DNA of 64,000 nucleotides from Flavobacterium salmonis (GTDB lineage: Bacteria; Bacteroidota; Bacteroidia; Flavobacteriales; Flavobacteriaceae): the NCBI RefSeq assembly GCF_903819435.1, contig NZ_CAIJDP010000062.1, positions 1 to 64,000 on the forward strand. The letters are read 5' to 3'. Under the pieces are notes generated by a model that was not told where the DNA came from, made no database searches, and worked only from the letters and a program-made list of their open reading frames with translations. The first letter of the stretch is position 1. Each line of letters opens with the position of its first letter. This document shows positions 25,632 to 33,841 of this stretch, piece after piece. Made by a program: the position numbers and the translations under genes.

Positions 25632-28301
25632 ATGAAAAAACAACTATCTTGTTTGCTGTTTATTTTTTGTAGTATTACGATTCACGCTCAGACAAATATG
25701 CTTTGGGAGAAAGTTAATTCGCTTTCAGCTAAAAAAACAGATAATACTTCTTATCAGAATAAATTATATTATAAACTCAACGTGAGCTTTCTTTCACAGA
25801 AGTTAGAAACTACTACGAATAAATCTTCAAAGAATGCAAATTCTGAGATTACTATTCCAAATGCAGATGGTGTTTTAGAACGTTTTATAGTTTGGGAGTC
25901 TTCTAATTTTGATCCTGTATTGCAGGCAAAATATCCTGAGATAAGAGCTTACGAAGGAGCCGGATTAGATGATAAAACAGCAAAAATCCATTTTAGTGTG
26001 TCGCCAATAGGAGTTCAGACAATGGTACTTCGACCAGACAAAGCATCTGAATTTATAGAGCAAAATCCAGAAAATAAATCAGAATATGTTTTGTTTACAT
26101 CAAAAAATAAGGATACTTCAAAATCGCTTATTTGTAAAACAAAAGAAGGAAATACCAACCGCATTTCTGTAAAAACTGCAAAAACAGCCTCTAATAATAA
26201 AGTATTCAAAACCCTTCGGCTGGCACTATCATGTACATGGGAGTATGCTGCTTTTTATGGAGGCACAAAAGCCGGGGCATTAGCCGGGATGAATGCCACT
26301 ATGACAAGGGTTAATGCGGTTTTTAATAATGATTTGGCTCTAAAATTAATGATAATTGCGAATAATGAAGATGTTATTTATATCGATTCATCAGACCCTT
26401 ATTCTCCAGCTGCAGCAGGTGCTAATGGAGCTTGGAACGTTGAGGTTCAAAAGACATTAACAAATGTTATTGGAAGCAATAATTATGATATTGGGCATTT
26501 ATTTGGACGTTCAGGCGGTGGAGGAGATGCCGGCTGTATTGGCTGTGTGTGCCAGGATCCTGTTTCATTGACTGATGAAAATGCAAAAGGGAGTGCTTTT
26601 TCATCTCCTTCAAATGCAATTCCACAAGGAGATACATTTGATATCGATTATGTAGCGCATGAAATGGGACATCAGTTAGGGGCAACCCATACTTTTTCTT
26701 ACTCAATTGAAGGAACGGGAACAAATGTTGAGCCAGGCAGCGGCTCTACCATTATGGCATATGCCGGAGTTACCGAGGATTATGATGTGCAAAGTAATTC
26801 TGATGACTATTTTGCCTATGCCAGTATCTTGCAAATCCAGGATAATCTTGCTACCAAGACATGTCCCATAAGTACACCTGTAATTAATAATAATCCTCCA
26901 ATTATAGCTGCCGGACAAGATTACACGATTCCATTGAGTACACCGTTTATTTTAACCGGAACAGGTTCTGATCCTGAGGGCGATAGCATTACTTATTGTT
27001 GGGAGCAAAATGACAGTGCTACGACAGCATCCGGAGATAATAGTATTGCCAAACCAACAAAAACAGATGGGCCATTGTTTCGTTCTCTTCCGCCAACAAG
27101 CTCAGCCGTTCGATATATGCCGAGTTTAAGTACAGTTCTTCAAAATAAATTAACTACAACATGGGAGTCGGTTTCATCTGTAGGAAGAAATCTGAATTTT
27201 TCTTTAACAGGAAGGGATAATGCTGCTTTAGCACCACCTCAGACCTATACGGATAATATGATTGTTACTGTTAACCCAACGATTGGGCCATTTGTAGTAA
27301 CATCCCAAAATACAAGTGATATTGGATGGCAAAAAGGTTCTTTTCAGCCTGTCACGTGGAATGTAAACAGTACTAATACGTTGTCAGGCTCTGCAAATGT
27401 AAATATTAAATTGTCTATTGATGGAGGATTGACTTATCCAATTGTTTTGGCAGCTAATACTCCAAATGATGGTTCACAGACAATTACTGTTCCATCAGAT
27501 ATTACCGCTACAAATTGCAGAATTTTAATTGAGCCAACGGGTAATATTTATTATGCAATAAATACAACTCCCTTCGCAGTAGGTTATAATTCGGCAACGA
27601 CTTGCGCTTCTTATAATTTTGCCACTTCTTCTTTTAATATTCCTTTTGGGACAACTTTCACAACAAAATCAGTGGTAGTACCAGCTTCATCAGGAATAAT
27701 TTCAGATGTAAATGTTGCAATAAACGTAACACATGCCCGCTTTTCAGATTTAGAAATTCAAATAGAGAATCCGCAAGGCACAGTTGTGAAATTGTTTGAT
27801 AAAGAATGTGCTTCCACTAATTCAACTTTAATACTTGGATATGATGATTCCGGAACTAGTTTAGATTGTTCTCAAACAACGAGTCAGATTGTTTTACCGG
27901 CTGAATCATTAAGTGTTTTTAATGGGCAGAATCCACAGGGGACCTGGATTTTCAAAGTTCGTGATGCTGTTTCAGGAAGTTTCGGAACTATAAATTCAGC
28001 ATCAGTAAATATTTGCACACAAACATTTACTTTAGACACATCTGAATTTGAAAAGACAGATTTTGCATTATATCCTAATCCAAACCAGGGTAATTTTACG
28101 ATTGAATTTGATTGTGATTCTACTAAGGTCGTAGATGTAACTGTTCATAACATATTGGGTAAAAAAGTTTATAATAAAACGTTTGATAAAACAACTTATT
28201 TTTATCAGAATATCCAATTGCAAAATACTGTAGCAGGGTTATATCTGGTAACAGTAACAAATGGAGATAAAAAAATTGTTAAAAAGATAATCGTAAACTA
28301 A
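25632..28301 (+). CDS. Secreted reprolysin-like metalloprotease with P domain and T9SS sorting domain
   Basis: An 889-residue protein. ATG at 25632 is chosen over a TTG two codons earlier because the signal peptide (KKQLSCLLFIFCSITIHAQ) follows it. A propeptide spans to about 185. The catalytic domain has HEMGHQLGATH at 343-353 and the Met-turn STIMAYAG at M375, an M12B/metzincin pattern. A fibronectin-like segment follows, then a proprotein-convertase P domain (about 655-790, VNVAINVTHARFSDLEIQIENP, NPQGTWIFKVRD). The last 75 residues are a T9SS type A sorting domain (FALYPNPNQGNFTIEF). Probably an extracellular protease acting in nutrition or matrix breakdown. Confidence 0.92.
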   Translation: MKKQLSCLLFIFCSITIHAQTNMLWEKVNSLSAKKTDNTSYQNKLYYKLNVSFLSQKLETTTNKSSKNANSEITIPNADGVLERFIVWESSNFDPVLQAKYPEIRAYEGAGLDDKTAKIHFSVSPIGVQTMVLRPDKASEFIEQNPENKSEYVLFTSKNKDTSKSLICKTKEGNTNRISVKTAKTASNNKVFKTLRLALSCTWEYAAFYGGTKAGALAGMNATMTRVNAVFNNDLALKLMIIANNEDVIYIDSSDPYSPAAAGANGAWNVEVQKTLTNVIGSNNYDIGHLFGRSGGGGDAGCIGCVCQDPVSLTDENAKGSAFSSPSNAIPQGDTFDIDYVAHEMGHQLGATHTFSYSIEGTGTNVEPGSGSTIMAYAGVTEDYDVQSNSDDYFAYASILQIQDNLATKTCPISTPVINNNPPIIAAGQDYTIPLSTPFILTGTGSDPEGDSITYCWEQNDSATTASGDNSIAKPTKTDGPLFRSLPPTSSAVRYMPSLSTVLQNKLTTTWESVSSVGRNLNFSLTGRDNAALAPPQTYTDNMIVTVNPTIGPFVVTSQNTSDIGWQKGSFQPVTWNVNSTNTLSGSANVNIKLSIDGGLTYPIVLAANTPNDGSQTITVPSDITATNCRILIEPTGNIYYAINTTPFAVGYNSATTCASYNFATSSFNIPFGTTFTTKSVVVPASSGIISDVNVAINVTHARFSDLEIQIENPQGTVVKLFDKECASTNSTLILGYDDSGTSLDCSQTTSQIVLPAESLSVFNGQNPQGTWIFKVRDAVSGSFGTINSASVNICTQTFTLDTSEFEKTDFALYPNPNQGNFTIEFDCDSTKVVDVTVHNILGKKVYNKTFDKTTYFYQNIQLQNTVAGLYLVTVTNGDKKIVKKIIVN

Positions 28302-28305
28302 AAAT

Positions 28306-28989
28306 TTACGAATTTGCCATCGCCATACAAACAATACTAATTTTTACTCCCGGAATTTTGAGCAAAGCTCTTGAGCAGGCTTCAAGTGTAGCACCTGTAG
28401 TAAGAACATCGTCAACGAGTAAAAAATGCTTGTTGCGATTTTGTTCTGAATAATTTACATCAAATACATTTTCTATCCCTTCTGACCGGCCCAGTAGATT
28501 TTTTTTGGATTGTGTTTTAGAATATTTTTTGCGAAACAAAATGGTATCATCATAGCCTATATTCAGCCCTTTAGCCAAAGTATTTCCAAAAGTGGTTACC
28601 TGATTGTAACCCCGTTCTCTGAATTTCTTTTGATGTAAAGGGACTGGTATTACAGCACTAAAAGGAGTTTTGAGTTGTATGTTTTTTAAGTCTTCAACAT
28701 ACCAGTTTCCCAGAACTGTTCCAATTTCTTCATTTCCTTTGTATTTCAAATTATGGATCAGTTCCTGAACCATACCTTTTTTGTTAAAATATAAAAATGC
28801 GGATGCATGTTCTATTTCAATTTTACCATAAAATTTCTTGACCGCTTCATTATTTGAGTCCAAATAATATTGTGTAAGAGGCATTTCATGGCGGCAGTTA
28901 GTACACAAAACGATTTCATTAGTCATTAAAAGAGAATGACATCCTGCACAAACTTTAGGGAAAAAAAGATTAATAAGGTAATTAAGCAC
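28306..28989 (-). CDS. ComF-family phosphoribosyltransferase-like protein
   Basis: A 227-residue protein with an N-terminal zinc ribbon (CAGC at about 15-18, CTNC at about 32-35) and a phosphoribosyltransferase domain ending in the PRPP-binding motif LLVDDVLTTGATLEACS. The KFRERGYNQ block is typical of ComF. Homologues are needed for DNA uptake in naturally competent bacteria; the biochemical reaction is unsettled. Only 4 bp separate it from the convergent protease gene. Confidence 0.88.
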   Translation of the reverse strand: MLNYLINLFFPKVCAGCHSLLMTNEIVLCTNCRHEMPLTQYYLDSNNEAVKKFYGKIEIEHASAFLYFNKKGMVQELIHNLKYKGNEEIGTVLGNWYVEDLKNIQLKTPFSAVIPVPLHQKKFRERGYNQVTTFGNTLAKGLNIGYDDTILFRKKYSKTQSKKNLLGRSEGIENVFDVNYSEQNRNKHFLLVDDVLTTGATLEACSRALLKIPGVKISIVCMAMANS

Positions 28990-29184
28990 AGTTGAATGAT
29001 TTAGTTAAAAAACAGGAATACTATCATTTATAGTCAGAGTATTATTATAGCGATAAAATACTATTGCCTTTTGAATAAATATAATTAAAATATTAATTTT
29101 AATCAAAATATTTTTACAAAAAAATAGCTTTAGTTTTAAAATTTAACTAATAAATTTATAAGCTATTGAATCAATCTTCTTTAT

Positions 29185-30618
29185 ATGAAAAATAACCACC
29201 AAACTACCTGTTTTATTTTAACAGGAATCATTTTTTTAGTTTTTCAAAATCAAATAACAGCTCAAAAAGGTGGAAGTGTAAACAAAACGTTTTTTAAAAA
29301 TGGATTAGTTGCCAGGGAATTTTATTTGGGAGCTGATCAAAAAACAGATAGTGTAAAAACCTATCATAAACAGGGAGGCCTGAATGAAAAATTTTATTAT
29401 GATGATAACAGTCAATTTCATGGAATCTGTGAACAATTTACAAGTGAAGGAAAACTAAAAACTACCTGGGTTTTTGTTCATGGTAATTTGATTCATACCA
29501 CACATCATATAAAAGAGTTTAATCTTAAAAATAAAAAAACTGTAGATTTTAACTATGACAATATTGATAAAATGGATTTACTTCTGAAAGCAAATCCAAA
29601 TGATAAGCAGGCAATCTACAGTCGTGCAGCAAGTAGGGAATATCTTCAAAATAATGTTCTGGCAGAAATTGATTACTTAATTCTTAAAGCAGATTTAGAA
29701 AATATAAAAGCAACTTCGCTTATAAAAGATAAAGTACAGTTAGAAAATTTTAATAAAACTTTATCTGAAGTTTACAGTAGGCTTGGGTCAATATATTCCG
29801 GTTGGAATTATGTCAATATAGCTGTAGATTATAAGTTAAAAGCCATAAATGCTGATCCAGACGAAATCAGATTCATTTATAATTTAGGAAGTTATCTGGT
29901 TACTGAAGAAGAAGATTTTCGATTAGGGATTTATTTTCTGAATGAAGTTACAAGAGCGTTTCCTAATCATAATTTTGCACATTGGGTATTAGGATATAGT
30001 TATTTAGAACTCGAACAATATGATAAAGCAATCAAAAATATTGATATTGCTTTTGAAAATGAAGCGAATTTATATGAATATGGTTACGGAACCGCTGAGA
30101 GTGATCTAAGAACGATAAGAGGCCTGGCTTACCATAAATCAGGAAAAACAGATTTAGGTATTAAAGATCTAAACGAAGCTTTACATATCAATGATAAGAA
30201 TTCTGTAGCCAATAAATATATGGGGATTGTTTATGACGATTTGGGGCAGTCACAAAAAGCCTGCGAATATTTTCAAAAAGCCAGAGCATTAGGTTATGAA
30301 AAAAAATATTACAATAAAGAACTGCAAAGTTTTATTCAAAAAAACTGTACTGCTGCTGAAAAAACAATTGTAACAAGTTATACGGCTACTAAGGATTTAC
30401 CATACATAGCGCCTAATCCGGCTGATAATGAAGTAGAGGTTTTTAATTTTCCATTTTCTAATTTTAATTACGAAATATTGGATCCACAATATCAAAAATT
30501 GCGTAAGGGAATTTCTAATGATAAAATAATAGAAATTTCGGGATTGCCATCAGGGTTTTATATTCTTGTGTTGAGTAATGTTGATAAGACAGAAATTTTT
30601 AAACTGATAAAAAAGTAA
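29185..30618 (+). CDS. Exported TPR protein with T9SS sorting domain
   Basis: A 477-residue protein. Signal peptide at 1-27 (FILTGIIFLVFQNQITAQ). Residues 35-100 carry MORN/YwqK-like strands (KTYHKQGGLNEKFYYDDNS). TPR units fill about 135-385 (AHWVLGYSYLELEQYDKAIKNI, LAYHKSGKTDLGIKDLNEAL, IVYDDLGQSQKACEYFQKA). The C-terminus (IAPNPADNEVEV ... LPSGFYILVLSN) is a T9SS type A domain. It is probably a surface or secreted protein-interaction scaffold. It stands alone and no partner is obvious. Confidence 0.82.
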   Translation: MKNNHQTTCFILTGIIFLVFQNQITAQKGGSVNKTFFKNGLVAREFYLGADQKTDSVKTYHKQGGLNEKFYYDDNSQFHGICEQFTSEGKLKTTWVFVHGNLIHTTHHIKEFNLKNKKTVDFNYDNIDKMDLLLKANPNDKQAIYSRAASREYLQNNVLAEIDYLILKADLENIKATSLIKDKVQLENFNKTLSEVYSRLGSIYSGWNYVNIAVDYKLKAINADPDEIRFIYNLGSYLVTEEEDFRLGIYFLNEVTRAFPNHNFAHWVLGYSYLELEQYDKAIKNIDIAFENEANLYEYGYGTAESDLRTIRGLAYHKSGKTDLGIKDLNEALHINDKNSVANKYMGIVYDDLGQSQKACEYFQKARALGYEKKYYNKELQSFIQKNCTAAEKTIVTSYTATKDLPYIAPNPADNEVEVFNFPFSNFNYEILDPQYQKLRKGISNDKIIEISGLPSGFYILVLSNVDKTEIFKLIKK

Positions 30619-30790
30619 AGGTTTGAAATAGTAATTCTATGTACTTACTGATATAAATTAATTGAAAAAATATGAATTTCTATTCTGAAACATAAAAATC
30701 AGGATTTATTTATAAAAATTTAAAAATCAGAGGTCAATCTTCAACTATTTTTCTTTTTTTTAAACTCACTTTTTATATTTTTGCATCATT

Positions 30791-32329
30791 ATGGCAAAAC
30801 AAGAAGATTTATTTAAGAATGTGGTTTCGCACGCAAAAGAGTACGGATTTATTTTTCCGTCAAGCGAAGTATACGACGGATTAAGTGCAGTGTATGACTA
30901 TGCACAAAATGGAGTCGAGTTAAAAAAGAATATCCGTGAATATTGGTGGAAATCAATGGTTCAGATGAATGAAAATATTGTAGGATTAGATGCTGCAATA
31001 TTGATGCATCCAACAACCTGGAAAGCTTCAGGCCACGTTGATGCTTTCAACGATCCGTTAATTGATAATAAAGATTCAAAGAAAAGATACAGAGCTGATG
31101 TTTTAGTAGAAGATTATGCTGAAAAGTTAAATCAGAAAGCTCAAAAAGAAATCGAAAAAGCAAGAGCCCGATTTGGAGACGCTTTTAATGAAGAAGAATT
31201 TGTTAGTACAAATGCACGTGTTGTAGAATATCTTTCAAAAAAGAAAGAAATTTTAGCAAGGCTTGCAAAAGGTATGAGCGAAGATCTTCAGGATGTAAAA
31301 GCGCTGATTGATGAACTTGAAATTGCTGATCCTGAAACCGGATCAAGAAACTGGACAGATGTAAAGCAGTTCAATTTAATGTTCGGAACAAAACTTGGAG
31401 CTTCTGCAGATTCTGCAATGGATTTATATTTGCGTCCGGAAACGGCACAGGGTATTTTCGTTAACTTTTTAAATGTTCAGAAGTCTGGACGTATGAAAGT
31501 TCCTTTTGGAATTGCCCAAACCGGTAAGGCATTTAGAAATGAAATAGTTGCAAGACAATTCATTTTCCGTATGCGTGAATTTGAACAAATGGAAATGCAG
31601 TTTTTTGTACGTCCGGGTGAAGAAATGCAATGGTACGAACACTGGAAAACAACCCGTTTAAACTGGCATTTATCTTTAGGTTTAGGAAAAGAAAATTACC
31701 GTTTTCACGATCATGAAAAATTAGCACATTACGCAAATGCTGCTGCCGATATTGAGTTTAACTTCCCATTCGGATTCAAAGAACTGGAAGGAATTCATTC
31801 CCGTACCGATTTTGATTTAAAAGCACACGAACAATACTCAGGTAGAAAACTACAATATTTTGATCCTGAACTGAATGAAAACTACGTGCCATACGTGGTT
31901 GAAACTTCTGTAGGTCTTGATCGTATGTTTTTGGCTGTTTTTGCAACATCGTTGCAGGAAGAAGTTTTAGAAGATGGATCAACAAGAACGGTGTTGAAAT
32001 TACCGGCAGTTCTGGCACCAACAAAAGCAGCTGTTTTACCCTTGATTAAAAGAGACGGATTGCCTGAAATTTCCAAAAAAATTATCGATGATTTGAAATG
32101 GGATTTCAATGTTTCTTATGATGAAAAAGATGCAGTTGGCCGTCGTTACAGAAGACAGGATGCTCTTGGAACTCCATTTTGTATCACTGTAGATCATCAG
32201 ACTATCGAAGATCAAACGGTAACCATTCGTCATAGAGATACTATGAAGCAGGACCGTGTTGCGATAGCTGATTTAAAATCAATTATTGAAAACGAAGTTT
32301 CAATGAAAAATTGGTTAATGAAAATGTAG
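30791..32329 (+). CDS. glyS: Glycine--tRNA ligase (eukaryote-like class II, dimeric)
   Basis: A 512-residue cytoplasmic enzyme charging tRNA-Gly. Class II blocks are seen: AQTGKAFRNEI ... FRMREFEQMEMQFF (motif 2), VETSVGLDRMFLAVFATSL (motif 3), and the anticodon-binding domain VAAVLP-like KAAVLPLIKRDGLPE to the end. It is the single-chain type found in Bacteroidota rather than the alpha/beta type. A TATTTTTG box (30776-30783) ends only 7 bp before the ATG, which suggests a very short or absent 5' leader. Confidence 0.96.
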   Translation: MAKQEDLFKNVVSHAKEYGFIFPSSEVYDGLSAVYDYAQNGVELKKNIREYWWKSMVQMNENIVGLDAAILMHPTTWKASGHVDAFNDPLIDNKDSKKRYRADVLVEDYAEKLNQKAQKEIEKARARFGDAFNEEEFVSTNARVVEYLSKKKEILARLAKGMSEDLQDVKALIDELEIADPETGSRNWTDVKQFNLMFGTKLGASADSAMDLYLRPETAQGIFVNFLNVQKSGRMKVPFGIAQTGKAFRNEIVARQFIFRMREFEQMEMQFFVRPGEEMQWYEHWKTTRLNWHLSLGLGKENYRFHDHEKLAHYANAAADIEFNFPFGFKELEGIHSRTDFDLKAHEQYSGRKLQYFDPELNENYVPYVVETSVGLDRMFLAVFATSLQEEVLEDGSTRTVLKLPAVLAPTKAAVLPLIKRDGLPEISKKIIDDLKWDFNVSYDEKDAVGRRYRRQDALGTPFCITVDHQTIEDQTVTIRHRDTMKQDRVAIADLKSIIENEVSMKNWLMKM

Positions 32330-32350
32330 TTTTTTCAATTTCAATATATT

Positions 32351-32388
32351 AAATCCCAAATTCTAAATTAAGAGTTTGGGGTTTTTTT
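32351..32388 (+). terminator. Terminator after glyS
   Basis: AAATCCCAAATTCT pairs with AGAGTTTGGGGTTT (two G-T pairs) and is followed by a T-tract. Confidence 0.8.
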
Positions 32389-32516
32389 ATACCCTACTTT
32401 AGGCTGTTTTTTTTGCAAATGAAGATATGGGTTTAGATATTTTTTATAACTTTAGATGTTTTATTTTGAAAAAAATCCCCGCAAATTAATTGATTAACCC
32501 CAAAATTAATCCAAAA

Positions 32517-33326
32517 ATGAATTACACCTACATTATTTTAGATGATGACCCGGACAGTGTTGAAAAAACAAAGGCAATTGCAAAGGAGTTTTCAGAGTTA
32601 AATTTTATAGCCTCTGCTAATAACTACACAGATGGATTGAACCTGGTATTAAAACATATGCCAGATTTGGTTTTTTTAGAAATTGACCCCAAAGATAAGG
32701 CCAGTGGGCTTGCTTTGAATTTAATTAATGGATTATTAATGTATCTGAAAGAACTGCCTAAAATTATTGTTACAACAAAAAGCAAGGAGTTGGCGTTTGA
32801 TTGTATACAATATGAAGTAAATGATTATTTCCTAAAACCCCTGGCGGCTATAGATTTTGTAAAATTGATTCATAAATTAAATAAATTGTCTAATGAAGAT
32901 GAAGTGCTTTTGGTTCAGAAATTAAAACCAAAAGAAAAACAAGATGTTGAGGGTATTCAGATTAATAAAAATCGGAAATCTTTCATTCTGTGTGTAAAAT
33001 CATATGGAGATCATCGTTATATAGATTCAAGTGAAATATGTTACTTTCAGGCAGATAATAATTCAACAGATATTCATTTGAAAAACGGTGAGATGATTAC
33101 CGCTTTTAAGACTTTGAAACATTTTGAAACCGTTTTGTCAAATCCTTTTATCAGAATACACAACAGTTATATAGTAAACAGGAATTATATTTCGAGAATA
33201 CATACTGGAAACTCTTTATGTTATATAAAAAAAACGACTATCAAACTGCCGTTTTCTAAATCTTATAAAGCAAATGTTGATTTTATAATTAGTGAATTTG
33301 CAAATGAAAATTACATAGAAACTTAA
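32517..33326 (+). CDS. LytTR-type response regulator with Glu at the phospho-acceptor site
   Basis: A 269-residue protein. ATG at 32517 is used; a TTG nine codons upstream would add a poorly conserved extension. The receiver domain (about 1-120) keeps the acidic cluster D9-D10-D11 and the Lys in NDYFLKPLA. The phospho-acceptor position in PDLVFLEIDP is E55 instead of Asp. The C-terminal LytTR DNA-binding domain (about 160-269) has YIDSSEICYFQADNNSTDIHL and RIHNSYIVNRNYI. Glu may mimic constant phosphorylation, or the domain may respond to something else. No kinase adjoins directly; a two-component pair lies 0.5 kb downstream. Confidence 0.88.
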   Translation: MNYTYIILDDDPDSVEKTKAIAKEFSELNFIASANNYTDGLNLVLKHMPDLVFLEIDPKDKASGLALNLINGLLMYLKELPKIIVTTKSKELAFDCIQYEVNDYFLKPLAAIDFVKLIHKLNKLSNEDEVLLVQKLKPKEKQDVEGIQINKNRKSFILCVKSYGDHRYIDSSEICYFQADNNSTDIHLKNGEMITAFKTLKHFETVLSNPFIRIHNSYIVNRNYISRIHTGNSLCYIKKTTIKLPFSKSYKANVDFIISEFANENYIET

Positions 33327-33500
33327 AATAAAACCATCTGCCCTGATTTGCTATCCATTCACTCATGAACGGGTAGCATTGACCATAAACGCCTTTTTTT
33401 AAGGTGATTGTTGAGGTTTACTACTTAGTTTTACAAAAGAATTCCGAACGAAACGGAATCAAAAAATGTAAAAAAGTATAACAATATAAACTCAACAATC

Positions 33501-33734
33501 ATGAAAAAATTAGCTTTAACAACAGGATTATTCTCTTTAGTAATGGTATTAACTTCATTTAATACAGCTGAAGCTTCAAATGATATTTTAGTAAACAATA
33601 CAACAGTTGGAATTGATGGAAATCAATCAGCAGGACAAAGCAGAAAAGTAGATATGATGGGAACTGATTTATCAAACCAAAAAGTAAGTATTGATGGAAA
33701 TCAGTCAGCAGGACAAAGTAGAAAAGTGGATTAA
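33501..33734 (+). CDS. Tiny exported protein with a duplicated 14-residue motif
   Basis: A 77-residue protein. Signal peptide at about 1-25 (KKLALTTGLFSLVMVLTSFNTAEA). The mature part is only about 52 residues and contains IDGNQSAGQSRKVD twice, exactly, at 38-51 and 64-77; the second copy is the C-terminus. The two DNA copies differ at silent positions, so the peptide sequence is under selection. An inverted repeat ATTCCG-N7-CGGAAT (33441-33459) lies in the upstream region, and a strong terminator follows. Flanked by a LytTR regulator and a histidine kinase operon. Function unknown; a signalling or structural peptide is speculation. Confidence 0.75.
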   Translation: MKKLALTTGLFSLVMVLTSFNTAEASNDILVNNTTVGIDGNQSAGQSRKVDMMGTDLSNQKVSIDGNQSAGQSRKVD

Positions 33735-33761
33735 TTAGCTGCAATTCATTTCAATATACAG

Positions 33762-33793
33762 AAGGTCGTCTAAATTAGACGGCCTTTTTGTTT
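33762..33793 (+). terminator. Terminator after the duplicated-motif peptide gene
   Basis: AAGGTCGTCTAA and TTAGACGGCCTT form a tight hairpin followed by TTTTTGTTT. Confidence 0.88.
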
Positions 33794-33805
33794 ATGCCTA
33801 ATGTA

Positions 33806-33821
33806 TAGTTTTGTATTTTTG
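33806..33821 (+). promoter_or_regulatory. Two adjacent TAnnTTTG boxes before the TPR kinase gene
   Basis: TAGTTTTG (33806-33813) and TATTTTTG (33814-33821) both match the Bacteroidota -7 element and lie 20-35 bases before the TTG start. No TTG with ideal spacing was found upstream, so the call is tentative. Confidence 0.35.
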
Positions 33822-33841
33822 AGTAAATTTTTAAGACAAAA

